From: Woeseiaceae bacterium
GTDB lineage: Bacteria > Pseudomonadota > Gammaproteobacteria > Steroidobacterales > Woeseiaceae
NCBI GenBank assembly: GCA_013138675.1
Contig: WTCH01000267.1
Span: 1 to 13,372, forward strand
Length of the DNA stretch: 13,372 nucleotides
Direction of reading: 5' to 3'
The translations under genes were made by a program, and so were the position numbers. How positions within the stretch are numbered: the first letter of the stretch is position 1; every line of letters starts with the position of its first letter. A model generated the notes under the pieces. It was not told the DNA's origin, did not search any database, and worked only from the letters and a program-made list of their open reading frames with translations. Positions 6,079 through 13,372 of the stretch are shown piece after piece.

Positions 6079-8658
6079 TTATGCCGCGTTTTGGAAATCG
6101 AGGCGATCATCCTCCACGCCGACCTCGATGACATCACCGGGCTTGAACTTGCCCGTGAGTATCTCCTGCGCCAGCGGATTCTCTACCTGTTGCTGGATCG
6201 CACGCTTGAGTGGGCGGGCACCGTAAACAGGATCGAAACCCGCCTCGGCCAGCTTGTCGCGGGCCGCTTCGGACAGGTGAATGCGCATATCGCGATCGGC
6301 CAGCCGATCGTGCAGGTAGCTGAGCTGGATGTCGACGATCAGGCGAATGTGCTCGCGCGTCAGCGGATGGAAGACCACGACGTCATCAACACGGTTGATG
6401 AATTCGGGACGGAAATGCGTTCCGACGACATCCATTACGGCCGACTTCATCTGCTCGTACTGCTCCTCGCCAGCCATCTCCTGGATCATCTGCGACCCGA
6501 GATTCGAGGTCATGACAATCACCGTATTGCGAAAATCCACGGTGCGACCCTGGCCATCCGTCAGGCGCCCGTCATCGAGAACCTGCAGCAATACGTTGAA
6601 GACATCCGGATGCGCTTTTTCGACCTCGTCGAGCAGGATGACCGAATAGGGCCGGCGCCGAACGGCCTCCGTCAGGTAGCCGCCTTCCTCATAACCGACA
6701 TAGCCTGGCGGCGCACCGATAAGGCGTGCGACCGAGTGCTTTTCCATGAACTCCGACATATCGAGGCGCACCATTGCATCGTCCGTATCGAACATAAAAT
6801 GCGCGAGTGCCTTGGTGAGTTCGGTCTTGCCCACGCCGGTCGGACCGAGGAACAGGAATGAGCCAATCGGGCGACGCGGGTCCGACAGACCAGCGCGTGA
6901 GCGCCGAATGGCATTCGCAACAGCGACCACGGCCTCGCTCTGGCCAACGACGCGTTTCTGCACGACGGACTCCATCTCAAGCAGCTTTTCCTTCTCGCCC
7001 TCGAGCATCTTGGACACCGGGATACCGGTCCACGTCGAAACGATCTCCGCAACCTCTTCGTCGGTTACGTTATTGCGCAGCAATGTGGTTTCCGCGCTCG
7101 CAGCCTGCATTGCTCCCTCGAGTTGCTTCTCGAGTTCGGGGATGCGGCCGTACTGCAGCTCAGACATGCGCGCGAGATCGTTGGCGCGATGTGCCGTCTC
7201 GAGTTCGAGGCGCGCGCGTTCGAGTTCTTCCTTGATATGTGCGGCGCCTTGCATCGCGGCTTTCTCGGCTTTCCAGATCTCCTCAAGGTCCGCAAAGGAT
7301 CTCTCGAGATCACTGAGCTGTGCTTCGATATCCTTAAGCCGCTTGCGCGACGCCTCATCGGATTCCTTCTTGAGCGCTTCCCGTTCGATCTTGAGCTGGA
7401 TGATGCGGCGCTCAAGTTTGTCCATTTCCTCGGGCTTCGAATCGATTTCGATCCGAATGCGCGACGCGGCTTCGTCAATCAGGTCGATAGCCTTGTCCGG
7501 CAGCTGGCGATCGCTGATATAGCGATGCGACAACGTGGCCGCGGCGACAATCGCCGGATCGGTGATTTCAACTCCGTGGTGTACCTCGTAGCGTTCCTTG
7601 AGCCCACGCAAAATCGCGATGGTGTCCTCGACCGTTGGCTCCTCGATCAGCACCTTCTGGAAGCGCCGCTCGAGGGCCGCGTCTTTCTCGAGATACTTGC
7701 GGTATTCATCGAGCGTTGTCGCACCGACGCAATGCAATTCACCGCGCGCAAGTGCCGGTTTAAGCATATTGCCGGCATCCATGGAGCCCTCGGCTTTGCC
7801 CGCGCCAACCATGGTGTGCAATTCGTCGATGAACAGGATGATCTGGCCTTCCTGCTTGGAGAGGTCGCTCAGTACCGCTTTCAGACGTTCCTCGAATTCG
7901 CCACGGAACTTCGCACCAGCGATAAGCGAGCCCATGTCGAGCGACAGAATGCGTTTGCCGCGCAGACCTTCCGGCACCTCATTGTTGATGATGCGCTGGG
8001 CAAGTCCTTCGATAATGGCGGTCTTGCCGACGCCTGGCGCACCAATCAGGACCGGGTTGTTCTTCGTACGCCGCTGCAGGATCTGGATCGTGCGGCGAAT
8101 TTCGTCGTCACGACCAACGATCGGATCCAGCTTGCCCTGTTCGGCACGCTCGGTCAGATCAATGGTGTACTTCTCCAGTGCCTGGCGCGCGTCCTCTGCG
8201 TTCGGGTCATTGACCTGCTGACCACCGCGCAGGTCATCGATGGCCTTGTCAATCGCACCCTGGACAGCCCCGGCCTGCTCCATGATCGATTTGAGCGGCG
8301 ACGACCCATCCATGGCCGCAAGCGCGAAAAGTTCGCTTGAGATGTACTGATCGTCGCGCTTCTGCGCAAGCTTGTCGGTCAGGTTGAAGAGCCGGGTCAG
8401 CGCGTTGCCGATATGTACGTCACCATCGGCACCTTCAACTTTCGGCAGCCGGTCGACGGCCTCGCCAAGCTGCGAGCGCAACAAGTTTACGTTGACGCCC
8501 GACTTCGTCAGCAGACCACGAACAGTACCGCCCTGCTGGTCCAGTAGCGCCACCATCACGTGAGCCGGTTCGATGAACTGGTGGTCCTGGCCGATGGCCA
8601 GCGACTGCGCGTCGGCAAGCGCCATCTGGAATTTGCTGGTCAGTTTGTCCATTCGCAT
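6079..8658 (-). CDS. clpB: ATP-dependent disaggregase ClpB
   Basis: ClpB is a cytoplasmic AAA+ hexamer that, with DnaK/DnaJ/GrpE, pulls polypeptides out of aggregates after heat or other stress. It has 859 residues against 857 in E. coli. The N-terminal Clp_N domain covers about 1-145. The first ATPase has Walker A GAPGVGKT (206-213) and Walker B LFIDEL with Glu279. The coiled-coil M-domain lies near 400-525, rich in Glu, Lys and Leu. The second ATPase has GPTGVGKT, the pore loop GYVGYEEGG and ILLDEVEKAHP, ending in the C-terminal oligomerisation domain. The first pore loop has Phe251 (AGAKFRGE) where E. coli has Tyr. GGGGA (8669-8665) lies 6 bases before the ATG, supporting this start over the ATG two codons later. 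pgeF is 66 bp upstream, and the gap holds an inverted repeat with CTTGAAA boxes but no convincing sigma32 promoter. Confidence 0.98.
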   Translation of the reverse strand: MRMDKLTSKFQMALADAQSLAIGQDHQFIEPAHVMVALLDQQGGTVRGLLTKSGVNVNLLRSQLGEAVDRLPKVEGADGDVHIGNALTRLFNLTDKLAQKRDDQYISSELFALAAMDGSSPLKSIMEQAGAVQGAIDKAIDDLRGGQQVNDPNAEDARQALEKYTIDLTERAEQGKLDPIVGRDDEIRRTIQILQRRTKNNPVLIGAPGVGKTAIIEGLAQRIINNEVPEGLRGKRILSLDMGSLIAGAKFRGEFEERLKAVLSDLSKQEGQIILFIDELHTMVGAGKAEGSMDAGNMLKPALARGELHCVGATTLDEYRKYLEKDAALERRFQKVLIEEPTVEDTIAILRGLKERYEVHHGVEITDPAIVAAATLSHRYISDRQLPDKAIDLIDEAASRIRIEIDSKPEEMDKLERRIIQLKIEREALKKESDEASRKRLKDIEAQLSDLERSFADLEEIWKAEKAAMQGAAHIKEELERARLELETAHRANDLARMSELQYGRIPELEKQLEGAMQAASAETTLLRNNVTDEEVAEIVSTWTGIPVSKMLEGEKEKLLEMESVVQKRVVGQSEAVVAVANAIRRSRAGLSDPRRPIGSFLFLGPTGVGKTELTKALAHFMFDTDDAMVRLDMSEFMEKHSVARLIGAPPGYVGYEEGGYLTEAVRRRPYSVILLDEVEKAHPDVFNVLLQVLDDGRLTDGQGRTVDFRNTVIVMTSNLGSQMIQEMAGEEQYEQMKSAVMDVVGTHFRPEFINRVDDVVVFHPLTREHIRLIVDIQLSYLHDRLADRDMRIHLSEAARDKLAEAGFDPVYGARPLKRAIQQQVENPLAQEILTGKFKPGDVIEVGVEDDRLDFQNAA

Positions 8659-8696
8659 GGGATTTCCCCGTACCGGTACCCGGTATCAGTAACTCA

Positions 8697-8730
8697 CCTT
8701 GAAATTGCGATGGGCGCGGGTTTTTCAAGG
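8697..8730. promoter_or_regulatory. Inverted repeat with CTTGAAA arms upstream of clpB
   Basis: CCTTGAAA (8697-8704) and TTTCAAGG (8723-8730) form a perfect 8-bp inverted repeat around an 18-base spacer, just before clpB. The distal arm overlaps the pgeF stop codon. Read toward clpB, the first arm matches the heat-shock -35 box (CTTGAA), but the nearest -10-like CCCAT is only about 9 bases further on, well short of the usual 13-15. It may be an operator, a stem in the pgeF transcript or a remnant promoter. The repeat is certain; the function is not. Confidence 0.4.
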
Positions 8731-9369
8731 TCTATAGATGAAGCTCAGCAGCCGGCCTGTCTCACCGTCACGGCGATAAGAGTAGAAGCGCTCGGGGTCT
8801 GCATGGGTGCACAGGTCGCCGCCGTGGGCCGCAGGGACTCCGATTTCGCGCAGTCGCGCCTGCGCCAGACCGTACAGGTCGGCCTGCAGGCGACCGCGCT
8901 GGTTGGGCTGGAACCACTCGTCAGTCTCGCCCCAGGCGCTAAAGCTCTCGCGGACTTCCGGCCCGACTTCAAAAGCCGGCTGCGAGATCGCTGGGCCAAA
9001 CCATGCCACCAGGTCCTGCGCTGGCGTTTTCATCGCCTCGAGAGTTGCGTCAATAATCCCGGCCGCAAGGCCACGCCAACCAGCATGAACCGCCGCAATC
9101 TCGTTACCGTCAGATGCACACAGAAGGATCGGCAGGCAATCTGCCGTCCGCACGACGCACAGGCTGCCGGGTTGATCGGAGATAATGGCGTCTGCATTCG
9201 GCGGACCATTGTCGAAATCGGACGACCCCCAACGGACAACCTGCGTGCCATGTACCTGGTTCAGCCATTGCGGCTCGGCGGGCAATTCGAAGTGACTGTC
9301 GCGCAACGTCGTACCGGCTATGACCCCGACCGGAGCCGGCCAGTCCGCAGGTATCCATTGCATACTCAC
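8725..9369 (-). CDS. pgeF: PgeF/YfiH, multicopper-oxidase-fold (LACC1) family, internally short
   Basis: PgeF (YfiH) guards peptidoglycan composition in E. coli; relatives (LACC1, YlmD) act on purine nucleosides. The zinc-site motifs are intact: His40 (NQVHG), Cys78 (RTADCLP) and His95 (AAVHAGWRG), corresponding to E. coli His71, Cys107 and His124. GPAIS, the ...CT... segment and FYSYRRDGETGR at the C-terminus also match. At 214 residues it is about 30 short of E. coli (243). The missing stretch lies between GTTLRD (19-24) and PQWLNQVHG (33-41), where relatives carry GGVS..PY.SLNLG.H.GD....V..NR. The chosen start is GTG at 9369, overlapping the rluD stop as GTGA (9366-9369), with GAGGA 6 bases upstream. 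An ATG two codons later is possible. The gene is translated right after rluD and precedes clpB, as in E. coli. Confidence 0.93.
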   Translation of the reverse strand: MSMQWIPADWPAPVGVIAGTTLRDSHFELPAEPQWLNQVHGTQVVRWGSSDFDNGPPNADAIISDQPGSLCVVRTADCLPILLCASDGNEIAAVHAGWRGLAAGIIDATLEAMKTPAQDLVAWFGPAISQPAFEVGPEVRESFSAWGETDEWFQPNQRGRLQADLYGLAQARLREIGVPAAHGGDLCTHADPERFYSYRRDGETGRLLSFIYRP

Positions 9370-10313
9370 TCGCAGTCCTCACGCAGCACCGTAAGCAAGC
9401 TGTCGAAATCATCCGGCAACGACGCTTTGATGCTCAGCACCTCGCCACTCTCCGGATGGGCGAACTCCAGCTTCGCCGCATGCAGCGCCTGGCGCTTGAA
9501 TTGACGCAATGTCAAAACCAGTTGCTCGTCTGCACCTTTCGGCAACGCAAGACGCCCGCCGTACACGGGATCACCGAGCAATGAATGCCGGCGGTGTGCA
9601 AAGTGCACGCGAATCTGGTGGGTGCGACCCGTATCGAGTCTTACACTTATATAGGTGTGTGCCGCGAATCGCTCGCGAACGGTGTAATGCGTAACCGCCG
9701 GTTTGCCGTCATCGCGAACGCACATGCGCTTGCGATCAGTGCGATGCCGTCCAATGGCTTCATCGATAGTGCCGCCACCGGTCAGAACGCCGTTGCAGAC
9801 GGCCAGGTAGTGACGCGATATATCGCGATCAGCCAGCAATCGGACCAGGGCGGTATGTGCGGGCAATGTCTTCGCGATGAGTAGCAGGCCGGTCGTATCC
9901 TTGTCCAGCCGATGAACGATGCCCGCGCGCGGAATAGCCTCGAGTTGCGGCGCGTAATTCAACAAGCCGTTCATTAACGTGCCACTGCTGTTGCCCGCAC
10001 CCGGGTGGACAACGAGGCCGGCTGGCTTATTGATGACCATCAGTGAGTCGTCTTCGTGCACGATATCCAGCGTCATTGGCTCCGCTGCAGCTGCGACAAT
10101 CACTTCGGGTTGTGCGCTGAGTGTCACGGTTTCGCCCCCGTGCACCGGGTCACGAGGCCTCGGATTCGAGCCATCGACGACGATGGCACCGTCGAGCAAC
10201 CAAGCTTTGAGGCGACTGCGCGAATATTCCGGAAACAACTTCGCCAGTGCCCGGTCTAATCTCTGACCAGCCAGTTCCTCGGGGATCGTTCTGATTGTGG
10301 GTTCCACGTTCAT
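9366..10313 (-). CDS. rluD: 23S rRNA pseudouridine synthase RluD
   Basis: RluD converts uridines 1911, 1915 and 1917 (E. coli numbering) in helix 69 of 23S rRNA to pseudouridine. An S4 RNA-binding domain (about 15-75, with AGQRLDRALAKLFPEYSRS and GAIVVDG) is followed by the catalytic domain. The signature HRLDKDTTG (134-142) carries catalytic Asp137, and KPAGLVVHPG (96-105), TGRTHQIRVH and GDPVYGG are typical. I start it at the ATG at 10313 (MNVEPTIRTIP), giving 315 residues. The open frame runs 69 codons further upstream, but that extension has no family resemblance and crosses the divergent bamD promoter and the start of bamD. No clear Shine-Dalgarno is present. The stop overlaps the pgeF GTG by 4 bp. 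Confidence 0.96.
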   Translation of the reverse strand: MNVEPTIRTIPEELAGQRLDRALAKLFPEYSRSRLKAWLLDGAIVVDGSNPRPRDPVHGGETVTLSAQPEVIVAAAAEPMTLDIVHEDDSLMVINKPAGLVVHPGAGNSSGTLMNGLLNYAPQLEAIPRAGIVHRLDKDTTGLLLIAKTLPAHTALVRLLADRDISRHYLAVCNGVLTGGGTIDEAIGRHRTDRKRMCVRDDGKPAVTHYTVRERFAAHTYISVRLDTGRTHQIRVHFAHRRHSLLGDPVYGGRLALPKGADEQLVLTLRQFKRQALHAAKLEFAHPESGEVLSIKASLPDDFDSLLTVLREDCE

Positions 10314-10338
10314 TGCGGGTCTAAGTCTACGGTATACT
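10309..10338 (+). promoter_or_regulatory. Likely sigma70 promoter for bamD, overlapping rluD start region
   Basis: TATACT (10333-10338) is a near-perfect -10 box reading toward bamD, which would leave a leader of about 40 bases. The best -35 at 18-bp spacing is a weak TTCATT (10309-10314). The central GTATAC (10332-10337) is palindromic, so the minus strand also reads TATACC, a possible -10 for rluD with a very short leader. No good -35 is seen for rluD. The call rests on the -10 match and the divergent layout. Confidence 0.45.
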
Positions 10339-10386
10339 CGCCGACTTGGCCGACCCCGGCACACAGTCACAAGTAAATATCGCGAC

Positions 10387-11163
10387 ATGATCATAGCCAG
10401 AATTACCTCCAGACTGCCTTCGCGCGCGCTACCGCGCACTGCGATTATTCTCGTTACGTTCGGCCTTTTTGCCGCCTGCGCGAATAACGATGAGGAGGAA
10501 ACAGTCATCAACGATGTCACCGAAGCCTATGGGACCGCTGAGCAATCGGTCTCACGCGGCAACTACCGGCGCGGCATTCAGATTTACGAAGCGATCCAGG
10601 CACGCTACCCGTTTAGCGACCTGAGTCGGCAACTCCAGCTCGACCTGATGTTTGCGTATTACAAAGCGGGCATGAAGGAGCAGGCCGTCGAGGCAGCTGA
10701 TACGTTCATACGCGAGAACCCGATTCACGAACGCGTTGACTACGCGCTCTACATCAAGGGTCTGGCCTACTTCGAGGACGAGGCCGGTTTCCTTGAGAAA
10801 CGCTTCAATAGAGACGTCACCCAGCGGCCACCGATGGAAATCCCCGAGGCGTACTCCTCGTTTCGTCGTCTCGTCGAACGCTATCCCGCCAGCCAGTACG
10901 CACCGGATGCAGAACAGCGCATGGTGTATTTGAAGAACCGCCTGTCAGAATATGAAAATCACGTGGCGGACTACTACCTGCGCCGCGGTGCCTATATTGC
11001 GGCGCTTAATCGTGCCAAAAACGCGCTCGAGGAATACAACGGCGCATCGGGCAACGCGGACTCCCTGAAGATCATGGAACAGGCCTACGATAAGCTAGGC
11101 ATGCACGATCTCGCGGGCGATGCGCGGCGTGTCCGGGAACTGAATTACCCCAACGAAAGCTGA
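10387..11163 (+). CDS. bamD: Outer-membrane assembly lipoprotein BamD
   Basis: BamD is an essential lipoprotein of the BAM complex, which folds beta-barrel proteins into the outer membrane. It sits in the periplasm on the inner face of the outer membrane. The 258-residue product starts at ATG 10387. A hydrophobic stretch AIILVTFGLFAAC (about 19-31) ends at Cys31, the lipidation site, leaving about 228 mature residues, close to E. coli. The TPR-like body has family landmarks: YPFSDLSRQLQLDLMFAYYK, DYALYIKGLAYF, ERYPASQYAPDAEQRMVYLKNRL and VADYYLRRGAYIAALNR. Phe at -3 of the lipobox (FAAC) is unusual; Leu is usual. The frame is open 30 codons further upstream, but that part overlaps rluD and hides the signal peptide, so I reject it. 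No clear Shine-Dalgarno is visible. Divergent from rluD, as in E. coli. Confidence 0.96.
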   Translation: MIIARITSRLPSRALPRTAIILVTFGLFAACANNDEEETVINDVTEAYGTAEQSVSRGNYRRGIQIYEAIQARYPFSDLSRQLQLDLMFAYYKAGMKEQAVEAADTFIRENPIHERVDYALYIKGLAYFEDEAGFLEKRFNRDVTQRPPMEIPEAYSSFRRLVERYPASQYAPDAEQRMVYLKNRLSEYENHVADYYLRRGAYIAALNRAKNALEEYNGASGNADSLKIMEQAYDKLGMHDLAGDARRVRELNYPNES

Positions 11164-11164
11164 G

Positions 11165-11207
11165 GTAGGAGCCCGCCTCCCCTCAAGGGGGACCTGGCCA
11201 GCGGGCG
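11165..11207. repeat. Degenerate REP-like hairpin between bamD and nadE
   Basis: Directly after the bamD stop, GTAGGAGCCCGCC begins at 11166, and AGCGGGCGAA follows at 11200-11209. GCCCGC (11171-11176) and GCGGGC (11201-11206) pair perfectly, and CCCC-TCAA-GGGG inside makes a second small stem. The GTAGGAGC head matches the REP family found after mutS, with a longer, altered loop. No U-run follows on either strand. It lies between the convergent ends of bamD and nadE and may serve as a 3'-end or bidirectional termination hairpin. Confidence 0.5.
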
Positions 11208-11212
11208 AATAA

Positions 11213-12844
11213 TCAACCCGGGAACTTGTAACCCGACGTGATCGGGTAACGCCAGTCGCGGCCGAAGGCGCGGCTACTGATACGAATTCCCGGCGGTGCC
11301 TGGCGACGCTTGTACTCGTTTCGTTGCACCATTTCGAGAATGCGGACGACGGTATCCTTGTCAAAACCACGCGCCGTGATCTGTTCGACTGACAAATCAT
11401 CTTCAATGAACGCCTCGAGAATCGGGTCCAGCACATCATAATCGGGCAGTGAGTCAGAATCCTTCTGATCCGCGCGCAACTCCGCCGACGGCGGACGCGC
11501 TATGACGCGATCCGGAATGACCTCGCTCACGGAATTCCGATAGCGCGCCAGGCGATAAACGAGCGACTTGCTGCAGTCTTTGATCGGTGCGAAACCGCCG
11601 GCCATGTCGCCATAAAGCGTCGCGTAACCGACGGCCATTTCGCTCTTGTTGCCGGTTGTCAGCAACATTCTGCCGGTCTTGTTCGAAATCGCCATCAGCA
11701 GGAGTCCACGGCTACGCGCCTGGATATTTTCCTCTGTCACGTCTTCCTCGCAGCCTTCGAAAATCGTCTCAAGTTGTCCGACAGTTGCCTCATAAATAGG
11801 CGCAATAGGAATGACGTCGTAACGGATACCCATCGCGGCAGCCTGCTTGGCAGCATCTTCCTGGCTCATCGTCGAGGTATATCGAAACGGCATCATGACT
11901 GCGCGAACCCTGTCCGCACCGATCGCATCGCAAGCAATGGACAAGACCAGCGCTGAATCGATACCGCCGGACAAGCCGATAACCACACCCGGAAAACCGT
12001 GTTTCTCGACGTAATCGCGAGTCCCTGTAACGAGGGCGCGATAGACACTCTCCTCCACGCCCAGATGTTCCGCGACCGGTGCCCGACCCGGGTCGATGCC
12101 AGATGCCGTTGCCGTCAACGTCAGTTCGTAGAGACCTTCTTCGAATGACGGCGCGCGAAAGCGCACCTCGCCGTCAGCATCCATGGCGATCGTACCGCCG
12201 TCGAAAACGAGTTCGTCCTGGCCGCCCACCATATTGAGATACAGAACCGGGATGCCTGTTTCGGCGACGCGAGCCTGCAACGTTTCCTCGCGATGCAATT
12301 GCGTACTGACTTCGTAGGGCGAACCATTGATCGCAATGATGCACTCGGCGCCCGCAGTGCGCGCGGCTGCGATGGGGCCCGGCTGCCACAAATCCTCGCA
12401 GATCGTCATGCCGAAGCCTATGCCGTTTAGACGGAATACTGCGGCGTCCTTACCTGCCGTGAAGTAGCGTTTCTCGTCGAACACACGGTAATTCGGCAAT
12501 AGCTGCTTGCGATAACCTCCCAGGATCTCGCCGTTGGAAAATACGCCGCAGCTGTTGTAGATCTGGTCGTCAACGTATTCGGGAAAGCCAATGAGTACCG
12601 CGATTCCGCGCACCGCCTCACGAATCTCGGCAACAGCCTGCTCGATTCGCTTGCGCAGGCCAGCGTGGAACAGCAGGTCCTCCGGAGGATAGCCACAGAC
12701 ACTGAGCTCTGGAAATACAACGAGATCGGCCTGCATCTCATCGCGTGCGCGTGTCGCATGCTGAATGATCTTCGCGGTGTTGCCCGGGATATCACCAACC
12801 GCCAGGTCGATTTGAGCAAGCGCCACTTTGACAGTGCTGTTCAT
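11213..12844 (-). CDS. nadE: Glutamine-dependent NAD+ synthetase
   Basis: NadE performs the last step of NAD+ synthesis, amidating nicotinic acid adenine dinucleotide with ATP, using ammonia released from glutamine. The 543-residue protein is the two-domain, glutamine-dependent type. The N-terminal nitrilase-like glutaminase (about 1-255) has the catalytic triad Glu46 (FPELS), Lys113 (YRKQLLPNY) and Cys149 (TICEDLW). The C-terminal synthetase has the ATP pyrophosphatase P-loop SGGIDS (292-297), then TGNKSE, GYATLYGDMAGG and PPSAELR. The end, RRQAPPGIRIS...YPITSGYKF, is typical. The ATG at 12844 lies 15 bp after the sucD stop, so the two genes are probably co-transcribed. The Shine-Dalgarno is weak (GGCGG). 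The gene ends against bamD, with a REP-like hairpin between them. Confidence 0.97.
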   Translation of the reverse strand: MNSTVKVALAQIDLAVGDIPGNTAKIIQHATRARDEMQADLVVFPELSVCGYPPEDLLFHAGLRKRIEQAVAEIREAVRGIAVLIGFPEYVDDQIYNSCGVFSNGEILGGYRKQLLPNYRVFDEKRYFTAGKDAAVFRLNGIGFGMTICEDLWQPGPIAAARTAGAECIIAINGSPYEVSTQLHREETLQARVAETGIPVLYLNMVGGQDELVFDGGTIAMDADGEVRFRAPSFEEGLYELTLTATASGIDPGRAPVAEHLGVEESVYRALVTGTRDYVEKHGFPGVVIGLSGGIDSALVLSIACDAIGADRVRAVMMPFRYTSTMSQEDAAKQAAAMGIRYDVIPIAPIYEATVGQLETIFEGCEEDVTEENIQARSRGLLLMAISNKTGRMLLTTGNKSEMAVGYATLYGDMAGGFAPIKDCSKSLVYRLARYRNSVSEVIPDRVIARPPSAELRADQKDSDSLPDYDVLDPILEAFIEDDLSVEQITARGFDKDTVVRILEMVQRNEYKRRQAPPGIRISSRAFGRDWRYPITSGYKFPG

Positions 12845-12859
12845 CGTTGCACCGCCAGG

Positions 12860-13372
12860 TCAGCTGCCGAGGATCTCCTGCATCTTACTGCCGAGCTCGG
12901 CGGGCGAGCGTACGGTAGCCACGCCTGCGGCATCGAGTGCCTTGAACTTGTCCGCCGCCGTTCCCTTGCCGCCGGCAACGATCGCGCCGGCATGTCCCAT
13001 GCGCTTGCCAGGGGGCGCCGTGACGCCGGCGATGTAAGCCACGACAGGTTTCGTGACATCTGATTGAATAAATTCGGCTGCAGCTTCTTCATCGGTTCCA
13101 CCGATCTCGCCGACCATGATAACGCCGTCTGTATCCGGGTCTGCCTCGAACAGCTCCAGGCAATCGATGAAATCCATACCGCGCACCGAATCCCCGCCGA
13201 TACCAATGCACGTAGTCTGTCCCAGGTCATTCACCGTGGTCTGGTAGACAGCTTCGTAGGTCAATGTGCCTGAGCGAGAGACAACGCCGATGCGGCCGGG
13301 CTTGTGTATGAAGCCGGGCATGATGCCGATCTTGCACTGCTCCGGCGTGATGATGCCGGGGCAGTTCGGCCC
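12860..13372 (-). CDS. sucD: Succinyl-CoA synthetase alpha subunit, 5' part beyond the window
   Basis: SucD is the alpha subunit of succinate-CoA ligase (TCA cycle), which makes succinate and ATP or GTP from succinyl-CoA through a phosphohistidine. The frame is open to the right edge: the first visible codons read GPNCPGIITPEQCKIGIMPG, continuing into FIHKPGRIGVVSRSGTLTYEA. About 170 residues are present, the C-terminal 60% of a ~289-residue protein; the N-terminal CoA-binding part is missing. The phosphorylated histidine is in GKRMGHAGAI (His codon at 12994-12992). GEIGGTDEEAAAEF and YIAGVTAPPGKR are further family landmarks. The ATG at 13321 is internal. sucC is expected just outside the window. 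nadE follows after 15 bp. Confidence 0.97.
   Translation of the reverse strand, partial: GPNCPGIITPEQCKIGIMPGFIHKPGRIGVVSRSGTLTYEAVYQTTVNDLGQTTCIGIGGDSVRGMDFIDCLELFEADPDTDGVIMVGEIGGTDEEAAAEFIQSDVTKPVVAYIAGVTAPPGKRMGHAGAIVAGGKGTAADKFKALDAAGVATVRSPAELGSKMQEILGS

Noticed and set aside
7123..8340. Long open frame (about 405 codons) on the plus strand opposite clpB
   Set aside because: It lies entirely antisense to an unmistakable clpB, resembles no family, and is what GC-rich codon bias produces opposite a real gene. The same applies to shorter frames opposite aspS (4237-4866) and clpB (5980-6861, 6746-7522).
8700..8730. Canonical sigma32 promoter for clpB (CTTGAAA with CCCAT)
   Set aside because: The -35 and -10-like elements are only about 9 bases apart, and the -10 match is partial; I kept the inverted repeat but not the promoter call.
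10297..10386. 30-codon N-terminal extension of bamD
   Set aside because: It would overlap rluD and place the lipoprotein signal peptide internally; the ATG at 10387 restores a normal 30-residue signal peptide.
10314..10520. 69-codon N-terminal extension of rluD
   Set aside because: The extension has no RluD similarity, runs through the divergent promoter and the start of bamD, and the ATG at 10313 gives the family's normal length.

Overview
The window is ordinary gammaproteobacterial chromosome with a GC-rich look, carrying ten protein genes, two of them cut by the window edges. The best taxonomic evidence is the block bamD (+) / rluD, pgeF, clpB (-), which has the same order and orientation as in Escherichia coli, together with a fmdB-like gene, a DUF502 gene and aspS. 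AspRS carries residues of the non-discriminating, Pseudomonas-type enzyme, and the palindromic repeats belong to the GTAGGAGC...GC(T/C)CCTAC REP type found in Pseudomonas and Xanthomonadales relatives. I cannot name a genus.

Layout. Bases 1-2405 (+) hold mutS without its first ~55 codons. Bases 2401-2575 hold a REP array: three 50-bp tandem units and one inverted copy. Bases 2564-6052 (-) read, in transcription order, fmdB-like zinc-ribbon gene, DUF502 membrane protein, aspS and an alpha/beta hydrolase whose start overlaps the aspS stop. Bases 6079-10313 (-) hold rluD, pgeF (4-bp overlap) and clpB. rluD and bamD (10387-11163, +) diverge from a 73-bp intergenic region. A degenerate REP-like hairpin lies between the convergent ends of bamD and nadE. 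nadE (11213-12844, -) follows the 3' part of sucD (12860 to the right edge, -) after 15 bp.

Functions are mostly housekeeping: mismatch repair (MutS), aspartyl-tRNA (and probably Asp-tRNA(Asn)) synthesis, protein disaggregation (ClpB), 23S rRNA pseudouridylation (RluD), peptidoglycan fidelity (PgeF), outer-membrane protein assembly (BamD), NAD synthesis (NadE) and the TCA cycle (SucD). I see no defence system, mobile element with a transposase, CRISPR array, RNA gene or obvious new system.

The most interesting points are small: REP palindromes that contain the stop codons of both convergent genes mutS and the hydrolase; an AspRS that appears non-discriminating; a PgeF lacking about 30 internal residues; a 9-bp coding minisatellite in the FmdB-like protein; and an inverted repeat in front of clpB made of two heat-shock-like CTTGAAA boxes.
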